Assembly: GCA_963693315.1 (NCBI GenBank)
Contig: OY856187.1
Coordinates: forward strand, 388,816,885 to 388,880,884
Source: Diogma glabrata
Lineage: Eukaryota; Arthropoda; Insecta; Diptera; Cylindrotomidae
Length of the DNA: 64,000 bases
Reading direction: 5' to 3'
Part shown: one piece after another, positions 11,360-23,900 of the stretch
How positions within the stretch are numbered: the stretch's first letter is position 1
How the letters are laid out: each line of letters opens with the position of its first letter
The notes under the pieces: model-generated
The model's input: the letters and a program-made list of their open reading frames with translations, nothing else
Told to the model about the DNA's origin: nothing
Databases searched by the model: none
Made by a program: the position numbers and the translations under genes

Positions 11360-12330
11360 GACATTTGGGTATAAAACCAAACTAAAAAATGGAAAAGTAA
11401 AAAACTTTTTAAAAAAAATAAAACCGACTTCAAAAAACACAAAAAAGTGAAAAATAACTCAATTGTGACTTTAGAGACAAAAATACAGTTAACTATTGAT
11501 TTATTTAATTTAATTATATGTATTTAACTACAGGTAAAAAAAATTACGGTTTTAAACATTATTTTAGAATTTATTTATTATTATAATTATCACAATTATT
11601 ATAGTTGTTACAATAGTTATTATATTGTAACGTTTCTTCGCCGAGCTACAATTATTTAGTTCGATCACTAAATCAGGAAATTTAAAACACAATGGATTTC
11701 CTAAACGTTATAATTTTATTCGTTCAAGATTTTACCATAAAAATATTTCTCCTATTACTATTCCCCTTTTAGTTCTTCTTGTACTTTACTTTTACAATTT
11801 TTCACAATATCACTTACAATAATTTTCTACTTATAACACTGTTAATTTTAACTCGCCTATATCACTGCTAAATTTTTTTTATACTAATTGTATCGCTGAC
11901 AATTTTATACTATACCTATCCTCGAAAAACACCTCTTATATATATACTACATGAAATAGCCTCGATGGTACTGTAATATTCTAGATGAACACACCCTTTT
12001 TTTCCTTCCTTTATTTCAACAATAAGACGATCTTCAAATATTGACACCTAGGTGTGAAATCTATTCTTTTCAATTGTTTTATTTACCAATTTTTTATTCG
12101 ATAAAACAAAAACTTCCTATTAAATGTTTACTTTGGTTACGTTGATTTGGTTTTATTGATTTTTATATTTCTATTGCAGAAATTTCTATTTCTATTTTCT
12201 CTAACGAGTATTTTCTCGAAACATGTTCTATTGTGTTGTGTTCTATCGTCTTCCATAATCGTCACAATATTATAAAAGTTGTTTGTAGCACAACACTGTC
12301 CGAAGTCGGTGCCAAATTGACGAAGTCTTT
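11360..12330. repeat. AACCGACTTC repeat family, interrupted by a solo LTR
   Basis: Sequence 11360-11625 plus 12267-12330 matches 39640-39995 block by block: 'aaccgacttcaaaaaacac', 'aagtgaaaaataactcaatt', 'tattatagttgtta', and 'gaagtcggtgcca' followed by 'ttgacgaa'. The second copy has no LTR, so it shows the empty target. Confidence 0.75.
11626..12266 (-). mobile_element. solo LTR of a gypsy-type element, ATAT target duplication (copy 1)
   Basis: It is 641 bp and runs TGT...ACA when read on the minus strand, with ATAT on each side (11622-11625 and 12267-12270). On the minus strand it contains a TATA-like box (about 11931-11950) and an AATAAA signal near its 3' end, the usual promoter and polyadenylation parts of an LTR. 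It is homologous along its length to 51710-52386. No internal retroviral sequence adjoins it, so it is a solo LTR left by recombination between two LTRs. A 4-bp ATAT duplication is the pattern of the 17.6/297 group of gypsy elements. Confidence 0.85.
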
Positions 12331-15149
12331 TGCGAAATGAAATACTGAGTGTTAAAGAAGGAATGTTCTAGTTCTAAAATTTTAGTTGACCATAGATGAT
12401 TGAGCATTTTCTGTCAAACATACGAAATCGTTGTATATTAGTCTGATAAAAGAGGAAGAAAATGGGAAACAAGTTCAGTTTGTGGGTTACTGCAATACGC
12501 TTAAGCGGACTAGCTATTTATTTATATTAAATGGGCACAGTTTGTCTTAAAAAGTCATACATTTTACAATAAACAAGGTCATAAATAAACTTTAGATAAC
12601 CTTGAAACAATCCACCACTTTGATACAGTAATAAAGCTCAATTATGCTCGATGAGCATAGTGTCAGTTTTGTTTTTTTGTTGATATTATTATTTGTTTTG
12701 ATTCAACGCTAAAAACAGTGCGCCATATGTAGTATTTTTGACATTGGTACATTCAAAGGGCAGGACTGAATGATGATAATAAAAAGTAAGAAGTTGCTCA
12801 AAAATATGTCTGAAGAAAACAGGGTAGATTTGTGTGGATAATTTCATGTAAGATACATGATAATTGACATTCTAACAAAACTGTTCTGCTGTAATTGGAA
12901 TGAGATAATATAAAAGTGTGGAGCACTTGACAGTTTTCTTACGAAATTTATTTGGCACGTGAAAAGAGAAATGTTTACAAAATCAATTTTTTAGCACACT
13001 AAACAACATTCACTTGCGACTTGCAACCATCACAAATTGGAAAATTTAAAATAAAACAAATACACGCAATAAAAAGTTAAGCGAATTACGAAAAATTTTA
13101 TCGGTTTTTGAAATGCAAAAAATATCTAAAACCAGAATAATGTTTGCATTTGTATTTCTATACTTTTACAAAATGAGCATGTTTTACATCTTACGGATTG
13201 TGCTAAATTTGATAATGTTAAAAAGGTTGATGTTACCAAGATTGCTTTTTGCATCTGTAGATTGCATCTGCATCGACCAATTTCACATCCAAAGAATTGT
13301 GCAAAATTTAATTAATATCTAGACGGTGTACGATGTACCGGAATAGGGCTATAAACGAATCATACTTTACATCATATTTACGCAACAGGGCCCTTTCTTT
13401 AAGGTCCTTAACGAAATCATAATTAATATTTCAGTTTTATTTAAAATTTTAGTTGAAAGTTTAAATCAAACATAAATAAATATAAGCTGAATATGAAAAT
13501 GCCTAAATGGTTGCTGAATCATTTAATACAGTCTATTGAAGTGAACAGAAACAGTCAATCCGAATTATTCCGTTACAAATATCACCAACCAGATTGCTCC
13601 GAAACCATCCAATCTTGTTTTTAAGGAAAGAGAAAATATTCAAAACCAGATAAAATTATGGATTTTTACGGGATGGGATATTAACCATTAAACGCCTTAA
13701 TTGAGAATCAATATCGTAACCGATTTTTTATGATTTCACAGTCTGATAATAATATAATCTGAAAAAAAACGAAAACCCTAATTTCATTATAATGAACTTT
13801 CAAACAAAGCAAAAAAAATCTGATGTGTGAATTTAATTTTTAAAAAAATTTTAAAAAAATTTAAAAAAATTTAAACAAATTTTTTTTTAATTTTTAGTAC
13901 CATTTTAGTGAAAGTGTTTTAACTAAAATTTCTATTCATTGAATATTTTAGCATCAATTAACTATTTGATCTATGTTTAGTTTTTTAAGTTAACTTCGAA
14001 AAAGAAGGTTCTATAAGAATTGATGAATTTCAAAAATTGTAAAGATTTCTTCTAATTTTAATTCAAATTTTTGTTTAATTGACCTTCTATGGTGACTATA
14101 TATTTTATGAACAGCTGTATTCGAATTCAAAATTTCCATGCAATAAATAAATAATGTCTAATGACGGTAAAAAAATTCAAATTAAAGTAAATAACTGATG
14201 ATGAAGTTTCGGTTTCGAAAAAATCATAGCTTTGAACAAATTCAAATGATTTCTCTTGGTACTTGAGTTAGTGAATAATAATATTCAAAACAAAATTCAT
14301 GTTTTAGCTGATCCTGCATTTGGTAAGATCCCGTTTGTTTAGGTGACAATTTATACCAAACCAGTACTATTACTTGTTTCTGTTAACTAAAATCTCCACA
14401 AAATTTCATTGTCTTAATTTTATTACTGTTGAACTCTGTGTATCGCATGTATAAATTAATTTATTTTGATAAATATTTTTTTTTAACATTAATCAAAACA
14501 CACAATTTTTTTTTACGAGTATTTTATGCTTAAATTTTCTAAATCGAATTATATGAAATCTAATTCTCTAGCTCATTGACTTTATGCTCGAGGAAAAAAT
14601 TCCATAATAAAAGTCGTAACATAAAACAAAAATCTAAAGAAACAATGTAAAATTCTTAATTTTGTCATGATTTGATTACATCGAAACCCCGTCAAAAAAT
14701 TTATTCTTTAACAAATACATTTTATTTTGTCGAGGGAAAAAACCCAAAACACAGATTAAATTAAGTCTGAATTGAAGGGGGTTAAAAGCAACATTTGTGT
14801 CATAATTTTTTTTTTTTGTTCATTCTCTTCTAATGAAATTATTAAAGGTAATAACTTTCACATCTTTATATTTAATGCACGTTTTTTCATTCATTTTTAT
14901 GTAGGGTAATCATACATATAAATGTCGTAAAAATAAAGTGAAATGGAAAAATGTGGAAGAAATATTTGTCGAATAAATTACTTACTTTTAGTTAATATTC
15001 ACTCATCTAATTGACATATAAAAAATTGGTAATGAAAACAATTTACCCTAATTAATTTTGAGTCTTATTATGTGCCAATTAAGGAACCTGAAAAAATAAA
15101 ATAAAATAATATTTTTGAATATTTGAATATTTTTGAAAAAAAAACGCCA
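12331..15149. other. AT-rich stretch without recognised gene
   Basis: I see no conserved protein, RNA gene or clear transposon terminus. Short ORFs (for example 13113-13322) are AT-rich and featureless. A few poly-A and poly-T tracts near 13840-13890 may be old repeat tails. Confidence 0.45.
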
Positions 15150-15385
15150 ATTTATAACCCAGGTGGGAGCTGCCAATATTAAACAACGAACCAATCTTGG
15201 GCCAGTATTAGCGACCTAAGCCTTGGTTATTTAACTTTGGTTACAGACTGGCTCAGTTCTAAATGCCTAAACTGAACCAAGGTTTCAGTTTATTATATTA
15301 TGCGTTATTAACCAGTGTAATGCATTGTAAACATATGCAGGCCATATTACATATATTCATATATGTTACTCTTTACACTTCCTCT
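15150..15385 (+). mobile_element. fragment of the GGCCAAGC-rich dispersed repeat
   Basis: It is related to 6560-6815 in inverted orientation: 'aaacaacgaaccaatcttgg', 'aatgcctaaactgaaccaag', 'cattgtaaacatatgcaggc' and 'catatatgtta'. It is non-coding. Confidence 0.6.
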
Positions 15386-17339
15386 TTCAAGTCGTTGCCA
15401 CATGAGAAAAATTTTTTTCCGAATTGCTACGATTTTCTAATTTTTGATTAAACGAAAACTTGCTTTATTTGGATATTATTCCAAATGTATGGTAAATTAG
15501 AATACCTATCGATTAAAGTAAACAAAGCTTATTATTAAATTAATTTTAATTGATGATTTTTCCAAAAATCATTTTGCACGATTTCTACCGCCGATAGAAA
15601 TAAAAAAATCGTTTATAAATCTCCACTGATTTTTTGGAGAATTATGAACGATTTTTGTAGAATTATGACCGATTTTTTGAAGTTATACTTCTTTACGCTC
15701 GATGTAAACATTTTGATGGGGTGTTGGTCGAGAAACCGCGTCACGCTTTTTGAAGTTATATTTTAACCTTTATTCTGTATGGTAATAAAGACGAAATTTG
15801 TAAATCAACCTTATGCTGTATGGTAATAAAGACGAAATTACTAAATCAATCATATTCTATAATAATAAAACATTAGCTTAGTTATCTTTGATCAATTTTT
15901 TTTTCACTTTTCGGAATTATTATTAAAATGAATAGTTAATGTATAATATGACAAACAAATATGTACATTTATATGAAAGTTATGTTAAATTCTTTTTTAA
16001 CAAATACATATTTCTAATTTACAACAAATATGTTCTTATGGTTTGCAATTATATAAAATATGTACATATTTCTATGCATTAGTTTAGCACCAATACGATA
16101 CATATAAGCATTGCTTATATATGATTAAACAAACCTGCTTCCATTAGCAGAACTGCCCTCACATGTTCCAAAAATTGGAAATTGGCGTTTCTTTTCCTCT
16201 TCTTAGAAACATTGATGAACCAAGAATTTGCATTGGAACCTTAGTACCGAAGAAAAAGATTATGAACAATATCAAAGCTACAGGTTTAAAGTGTTTTACT
16301 TTTTGAGTGAAATATGCGTCTCCATTACTTTCAAAACTGTTATTGTTATTGCAAGGGATCTATAAAATATATGCAAATATGTTAACAAATGTTGTGATTT
16401 GACTGTTTTAATAATAATATATAAGTCTGAATTTACAAATGAAATTAGTCTTATTATTATTTTTTCCAATTTTGTTTTAAGTTGTGGGAAGGAATGTCGA
16501 AATAAGATGATGACCATAAAGCGATAAAACCCATTAAACGAAAATATTCACTAAAACTGGTGGTATTCTTTAACCGGCCGGCGTATGCATCAATGTAGTA
16601 GGTTATTGCAGACAATCGATTAAATATATTTGCAAATTGCAATACGACCCTCTTCAGAACAGCAAAATTTCTGAATTGATAAATGATTATAAGTCTACAT
16701 GAAATAGGACGCTAAACCAATAGCAATGAACCAGTGTACCTATTTTGTTTGACGAGTACGGTATCTTCGGAGTAAGTAATTGACAATTGTGACATCCAAT
16801 AAACAAATATATTTACGCTCACCTAATTGTTCGTGACACATTGAATTATTTGAATTAAATCTTTGGAATAAAATTTTAGCTTTTTTCTAACCTTAATCTT
16901 TTGCCATCTACATTTATAAAAATTATTTAATTATTATTTGTCTGTCAATGTGTTTTAATTTTCACATACATTTAATATGTAAATTTATCTATAGCTTTAG
17001 AGACATTTACTTAATGGCTTTTGCTGACTGTAAAATGGTACTATTACATCTTTTTCAAACTTTTTATATATTACTAATAAAATAAGTTAAATGACATTAA
17101 AAAAACTATAGGAGAATTTACTCAAAAAAAAACAGTTTTCAACCACTTTATCTGGGGCATCGCCGTGCGGGTACCTTCTAGTAATTAATAATTAGTTTTT
17201 TGAATAATATATTTTTCTATTTATTTAATATTTTTTTTTAATAATCTTTTTTTTTTGAATAATATTTTTTTTTTCTTTTTGGATAATAATTTTTTTTTTT
17301 TGGTATTCTTTTTTATTTTTTTGACTGAGAAAATTTAAG
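15386..17339. other. AT-rich stretch, no gene recognised
   Basis: A short direct duplication ('gtatggtaataaagacgaaa') occurs near 15778 and 15819. Nothing else is supported. Long T-rich runs alternating with 'gaataat' begin near 17190. Confidence 0.4.
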
Positions 17340-19600
17340 AAAAGTCAGACAAGTGCGAATAAAATTCGCTCGTCAAGGGTTCCGTGAGTGTAAAAGAACA
17401 CAATATCAAAAATTATTGACAAAAAGTTGTGTTGTAATGTCCTTATATTTTCAGACCATAGACATAACAAAATAAATGTTAAATTGTAAATGTCAATAGT
17501 AAATTACAATCAAATCTACATTGATCAAAAATGGCAAAAAAAATGTTAATTCAGGTTAAATATTATCCATAGATGTTTTTGGTAACTTAAAAAAGATTCA
17601 ATTACACCAGCTTGTAAATGGATTAATTTTGATTATTTTTTCGGTCAATCGAGTGTTGAAATTTAGGGGTGTGGAAAGGCTACATACTAAAAATATTTTT
17701 TTTTAATAACACAAAAACGCTGCATTGCAAATTCTAAAAAAATTGTAACATTTCTTAAATTAAGTGCCCTTTCATATGATACCCCACTCATTTGGGTCAA
17801 AAATGGTTTTTTCCCTCCCCACACCCATCCCATAAATACACAGAAATATAATTATTTGAGTCTTCGATATGATTTTCATTCAAAATTTACCAATATTCCT
17901 GTCTCTGTAAATATTTTCAAATTTTTCAGTCAGTCATCGTCGAAAGGTAGGCGGCGGCACGATCTGAATTTAGCCCTTTCTTATCCATAACTCAAAAACT
18001 GTGCTGTAGTTTTCATACAAAATTTAGCAAATTTCCTAGCTCTGTGAATTTTTACAAATTTTTCTGTCAATCAGTGTCGAAACGCATGGGGGGGGGGAAC
18101 GGTCTGGACTTTGCACTTTTTCGACAATATCTCAAAAACTGGGCACCGCAAAATTCTAAAAAAAACTGCAACGAATTCCAAATTAGGTGCTCTTTCAAAT
18201 GACACCCCACTCGCTTGGGTCAAAAAAAGTTTTTTTTTACCCCCTCTACCCCGGTCCACTAAACACACAGAAATATAATTATTGGAGACTTCGCTATAGT
18301 TTTCTTACAAAATTTAGCAAATTTCCTAGCTCTGTGAATTTTTACAGATTTTTCTGTCAATCAGTGTCGAAACGCATGGGGGGGGAACGGTCTGGACTTT
18401 GTAGTTTTTCGACAATAACTCAAAAACTGGCCACCGCAAAATTCTAAAAAAAATTGCAGCGAATTCCAAATTAGGTGCTCTATCAAATGACACCCCACTC
18501 GCTTGGGTCAAAAAAAGTTTTTTTTTACCCCCTCTACCCCGGTCCCCTAAACAAACAGAAATATAATTATTGGAGACTTCGCTATAGTTTTCTTACAAAA
18601 TTTAGCAAATTTCCTAACTCTGTGAATTTTTACAAATTTTTCTGTCAATCAGTGTCGAAACGCATGGGGGGGAACGGTCTGGACTTTGCACTTTTTCGAC
18701 AATAACTCAAAAACTGGCCACCGCAAAATTCTAAAAAAAATTGCAGCGAATTCCAAATTAGGTGCTCTATCAACTGACACCCCACTCGCTTGGGTCAAAA
18801 AAAGTTTTTTTTTACCCCCTCTACCCCGGTCCCCTAAACACACAGAAATATAATTATTGGAGACTTCGCTATAGTTTTCTTACAAAATTTAGCCAATTTC
18901 CTAACTCTGTGAATTTTTACAAATTTTTCTGTCAATCAGTGTCGAAACGTAGGGGGGGGGGGGAACGGTCTAAATTCGCACTTTTTTTACTATAACTCAA
19001 AACCTGGGCATCGCAAAATTCTAAAAAAAATTGCTTTGTTTTTTAAATTAAGTGCTCTTTCAAATGACACCCCACTTGACCACATTTTAAATAGTGTTTT
19101 TACCCCTCCTCATATCCACCCCCTTAATTAATCTAAGTATGGAAATATGACACTTTTTTATATTGTTTATTAAAAACGTACTAATTTTTCTATCATTCCA
19201 AGTACATTTGAAAATTTTCGATCAGATAGGTTCGGAGCTAATTGAGGCAAGAAAACGCGAAAAAAACGTCATTATTCAAAATTATACAAAAAATGGTGAG
19301 GTGTAAAATTCCAAAATAAATTTTTATGGAATACTGAAATAAAGCCCTTTCATATGATACCCTACTTGAATTTATAAAAAAATGTATTTTCTCAAAGGTC
19401 TCACATCTCAGCCCTGTAAACCAGACGAAAACCACTTTAGTTTTATTTGTATCCGTCATTTCATGTGGACAGGTTAGTTTTATACGCATGCCAAATTTCA
19501 AGTCCATAGCATTTATAGTTTACGAGATAATCGATATAATGTGAAAAACACGTTTTACTCTCACCAATAGTGTTCCGTATAAAAAACGGAACCCTAAAAA
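17340..19600. repeat. dispersed repeat with ~288-bp tandem array
   Basis: Four well-matched units start at 'ggtctggact' or its diverged form (18101, 18389, 18676, 18967; spacing 288, 287 and 291), with decayed half-units before and after. Each unit holds a homopolymer G run after 'gtcgaaacg', then 'actcaaaaactgg', 'tgacaccccactcgcttggg', a T run, 'taccccctctaccccggtc' and 'ggagacttcgctatag'. The left end has 'agggttccgt' and the right end 'cggaaccctaaaa', an inverted pair. The G-run length varies between units (about 8 to 11). ORFs read from the units on both strands are shadows of the repeat. Confidence 0.8.
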
Positions 19601-21680
19601 TCGACGATACTTATACTTTTTGAATAATAATTTTTTTTTTGAATAACATTTTTTTTATTTATTTTTTGAATAATATGTTTTTTTTGAATAATTTTTTTTT
19701 TTTTGTGTAATATTTTTTTCTTTTGACTAATATTTTTTTTGAATAATATTTTTGTTTTTTTTTTAGTTATTTTTTTTTTAATGTATCCTATCTGTCTGTC
19801 TGTGTGCGCGTGTGCGAGCGAAATGCCAAAGAAGTATAACTTCCACCGTCTGGTCCGACGCAGACCCTACTTTTTTATCGTTCGGATTTAACCTCACATC
19901 GTGGTATTTTTCATTTTGAAAGTTTATATTTTTGTGATTGTTTATAATTGACGTTGAGTTTGTTTTAAAATAAAATTTTAGAAATATAATTACATTCATA
20001 TTAAAAATTTTCATTTCAAATTCAATATAACAATTCATATTTTTTTTTGCAAACTGTCATTTTTAGTGTTGTTTGTTATGTAGACTGGAGTATGATAATG
20101 TAGAGCGGTAAAGTTCCCGATTTATTCAATGTCTGTTTTCTCATAATTCACAATTTTGCTTACCATACGTAGTTCATAATAGTTTCTCATCCATCCACGA
20201 TCTATAGACATATTTTTATACAGTTTCCGTTACATAAATTTGTTCTCCGCATAAAACAATTAACAATAATATTTCCTTTACAATCCCCTATTATTGACTC
20301 ACACTGCGTTTTCCCAAGCATTACTTCAACATCCTACATAAATTTGAATTCTCCGGACACTAACCGTAATTGCCCTGAATCTTTTCAAACCTCAAACAGC
20401 TGTGCATATTTGTCCAATCGTCGCAATAGAAAAAAAATTAATATTCTACAATTAGTTAAGTATTCGATTTTTACATGGATATTTTTTGTCAATTTATCTT
20501 TTCGTTATAGATCTATATTTTACTGTAATACTATAGTAAGCTATTATTTCATAACACATAAACATCATAAGATCGGTTAAACTTACGTTTAATTCATTTT
20601 CATATTTCTTACAAATGTGTTGGAAATAACTTATTTCGTTAAATTATCTTACAATTTTATGTATGACAAAATAACAAACAGTTTTGTTTTAACGGAAAAG
20701 GTCCTAACATTTATTAACATAACATAAATTAATATAAATTTCCTTAACAGAAACATTTTGTCGAATTTTTCGATATTAAAAATCTTATAAAAGAGATGAC
20801 CACACTATTTTTTGTCTCTTGTGCAGCATCTTTATTCTCATGAATGTCAGAATTTCGGAAAAATTTTGCATTCATGCATTTTTTCTTATCTTTAAGTTAA
20901 AAGTTAAGTAGTGAAATTTTAATTAAATTAAATTTCTGTTAGTTCAATTAGTTCAATTTATTTTAAATGTCTCGCGTCCAGTTAGTTAAAATTTAAAAAA
21001 AAATATATATGTTTTGTGTTGTTTAAAACATAATCAAAAAAAAAACGTATTTGTATTGTGCCGTGAAACAAAAAATCATTAAAAACAAATTTATATGTTT
21101 GTGATGTGTATTGTATACACACAAACACTCTCTTAGTATATAATTCTTATTGGATTGTTTGTTGTGCTGTGAGTGCCGTGTTTAGTTGAAATTAAAAAAA
21201 ACATCAACCATTATCTTTTATGTTTTGTGTCAGAGATTCATTCGTGAATATCACAAGAGATGGATCATTTTTTTTGTTGATTCAGACATTGTCTTTCATT
21301 AAAATATACGTAGTGAAATTTTTTAATTAGCTTAAATTAAATTCAAATAGTTTCGTCTATACAATAAATTTGTTAAATTAAAAATATTATTAGTTGCATT
21401 TGTGGTTTTTTTCTTTTAAAACAAAAATCAAATCGTGTTATAATTAAAATATATGTCGAATAATAATCTGTTTGTAAGTACACACTTAAGATTAAAAATG
21501 TTAAATTAAAAATAAAAAAACCAAATTTTTAAACTATTTTGTGTTGTATGGAAAATAAAATTTATTCTATGTTTGTGATTTTGATTGCTACGTTGTGTGA
21601 TTGCAATTAGAAATTGTCCTTCAAAGTTGGATTTAGTACAAAATCAATTCAAAATTTTTATCAGTAATGGCCTGATTTAT
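19601..21680. other. T-rich runs then AT-rich unique-looking sequence
   Basis: 19610-19790 is a 'gaataat' plus poly-T low-complexity tract that mirrors the one near 17190-17330. The remainder contains a possible TATA-type promoter context ('tcttataaaagagatgacc' near 20785), but no gene is seen downstream. Confidence 0.35.
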
Positions 21681-22430
21681 TTCAACGCAACATTCAAGTG
21701 AAATTTTTGTTGATACTATCGTATGGCAACCGTATTGCAACGCAACAGTTATATAAAATTTTTTTTTGCTATTACTACTTATTTCAACGCAATATTAGTA
21801 TCATATTTTTACTATTACCACTTATTTCAACGCAACATTTGTGTCAAAGTTTTACTATTACTACCGTATATTATTTCAACGCATCATTTGTATCAAAGTT
21901 TTACTATTAATACCGTATATTATACATACTTCAACTCAACATTTATATCAAACTTTTGCTGTTGCCACCGGATATTTTACATATTTCAACTCAACATTTA
22001 TATAAAATGTTTTTGCTGTTACTGCCGGATATTTTACATATTTCAACTCAACATTTATATAAAAATTTTTTGCTGTTAATACCGTATATTATACATACTT
22101 CAACGCAACATTGGTATCAAATTTTTGCTATTACTACTTGTTTCAACGCAACATTGGTGTCAAAGTTTTACTATTGCTGCCGAATATTATACATATTTCA
22201 ACGCATCATTTATATCAAATTTTTGGCTATTACCACCGGACATTATACAGATTTCAACGCAACATTGATATCAAATTTTTGCTATTACCACTTATTTCAA
22301 CGCAACATTGATATCAAATTTTTGCTGTTACTACTGGATTTCAACCGTATCATAACGCAACATTTGTTTAAAATTATTGGTGCTATTGCTGTCGCATTTC
22401 GACCGTACTTCAACACATCAGTATTCTTTA
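21681..22430 (+). repeat. minisatellite, about 14 units of 42-59 bp
   Basis: Units begin with 'ttcaacgcaaca' or close variants at about 21681, 21783, 21826, 21875, 21930, 21985, 22042, 22099, 22142, 22197, 22253, 22296, 22340 and 22399. Two length classes alternate, about 43 bp and about 56 bp. The longer carries an extra 'gatattatacat'-like block. Unit lengths do not keep a reading frame, so the Phe/Tyr/Ile-rich ORFs across it are not taken as coding. Confidence 0.8.
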
Positions 22431-23060
22431 TACAATTTTATCCATGATACTTTACCTGTTGGATTATTCACTGCTGATGGAGGGCTAAGACCTTAAGACG
22501 TTGCAGCCTGGAGGATTAAACATGGGGTGAGTGAACTTGGTTTATTTTAATTACCTTTTTTTTAACGTAGAAGTGTGAATGCGTGTGAAAGGGTGTATCA
22601 GTGATTGAATGGGGGCGTGCTTGTCGTTGCGTGTATGTGTGAACTGGCGGTGCGTGTAGCGAGACACATTTAGTCTAAATTGGAAATGATTCTAATCAAA
22701 ATATTTTTGCTCCGAGGTAATACTTAATATTCCAAATTCCGTTTCTTTTATTATATTACCTAAATTTATGAATTTATATTTTTAAGTAAATCAAAAATCA
22801 TTCTCAAATAACCTGTAATACAAACAAAAAAAACAAATCCTTGTCATGTTTTATGTTTATTGACCGTATTATGCATTAACCCACTGTAAACTACAGGTAT
22901 TGAAATAAACTGGTTTGGACGTGTTTGTTTAACTTACAAATAAAATTATAACTTTTTTTGTAAATATGTAAATATGTGTTGTAAATATGTGTTGTAAATA
23001 TTTTTTTTGGGAATTACTTATGGTTTTATAAATTTTTAAAAAATGTTATTAATAAAGAAA
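22431..23060. other. no recognised gene; local GT-rich composition
   Basis: 22560-22670 is unusually GC- and GT-rich ('gggggcgtgcttgtcgttgc') compared with its surroundings and resembles 23250-23390 in composition. The rest is AT-rich. No feature is supported. Confidence 0.35.
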
Positions 23061-23065
23061 AAGGC

Positions 23066-23240
23066 AAATGATCAATAAAGACTTTCAATAAAGCGTGTGA
23101 CGGTCTCCAGTGCTCTAAGATCTGATTCACGGTGTACCAGCAATGGCAGTGGTTTACGAGCTGTATCATATGGGTCAGATGACAGCCATACAACGAAATA
23201 GTGCTTACTACCACTTGCGATACTTGCTGCGGGTCTTAAA
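23066..23240 (-). CDS. short unassigned open frame, possible relic (about 56 residues)
   Basis: The minus strand is open from a stop near 23241 to a stop near 23066. It includes the runs SGSKHYFVVW, SSDPYDTARKP and LLVHRESDLRALE. Codon and residue composition is unlike the surrounding AT-rich DNA. There is no ATG at the start. It may be an exon or relic of a mobile-element protein, or chance. I do not recognise it. A different minus-strand frame over the same DNA gives a cysteine- and histidine-rich ORF that I regard as a shadow. Confidence 0.25.
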
Positions 23241-23689
23241 GCTTAATTGTCTTGCTTCGCAGTTTGAGTGTGTGGGTGAATGTTAGCGTGTATGAAGCGT
23301 GAGTGTGTGGGCGTCTGGGAGTGATTGTGGGGTTGGACGCGCTGATCGTGGTTGTTTCGCAAAAGGGGTCGCCAGAGTCTCCTTTTTTCACTTGTATTTT
23401 TTTTCCATTTCTGTATCTTTTCGTAAATTGCATACATTTCTGCATTTGTGTTGAAGCAGCAGGTAAAAATCTATCAAATCCACGATGGCTGAGCATTAGT
23501 CGTTACGGCGTTAAATTTCTCTAGGTACGCATCCTGCTATGCCATTCTCATTGGTTCGCCAATGAGAAAGCTCTTCATTACATGTTGTTGTAAATATCGC
23601 CGATAAATTTTTTGTTCATGTGGCACATTTTACTTAAAACGACCGAATTCGTTCGTTTATATTTTGCATGTGGCATGGCTTTCACATAT

Positions 23690-23900
23690 TTAAAGGAGGT
23701 CTGGAGAAAAATTGGTTTGGTAGGCCTGACCCAAGTCCTATTTGACAGACTTGGCCCAAGCCTGGTTTGCCAGACTTGGTCCCAGGACATTAGTCCAAAC
23801 TTGTCCCAAGCTTGGGCCGTTTGAAAATGTTAAGTCTGGCTCAAAACTCAAAAGCTGTGGCACGGGCTTGGACCAGGTTTGGCCCCTTAGGTTTTTCTTA
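23690..23900 (+). mobile_element. GGCCAAGC-rich dispersed repeat, uninterrupted copy
   Basis: It is an inverted relative of 5897-5951 joined to 6470-6570. Here 'gtttgaaaatgttaagtctg' runs on through 'gctcaaaactcaaaagctgt' and 'ggcacggg' without the 518-bp insertion, so it serves as the empty site for the MITE at 5952. It is non-coding. Confidence 0.65.

Noticed and set aside
18071..18995. Paired ORFs on both strands recurring about every 288 bp
   Set aside because: They follow the tandem unit exactly and contain no start context or protein family pattern.
17860..19060. Regular repeats considered as a CRISPR array
   Set aside because: Repeats adjoin without spacers, the unit is ~288 bp, and the DNA is eukaryotic.
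20344..20580. 78-residue ORF with a hydrophobic middle
   Set aside because: It starts at a non-ATG or random position, composition matches AT-rich noise, and no splice or family signal supports it.
21698..22447. Phe/Tyr/Ile-rich ORFs resembling membrane protein
   Set aside because: They run through the minisatellite in three different frames, and unit lengths break any single frame.
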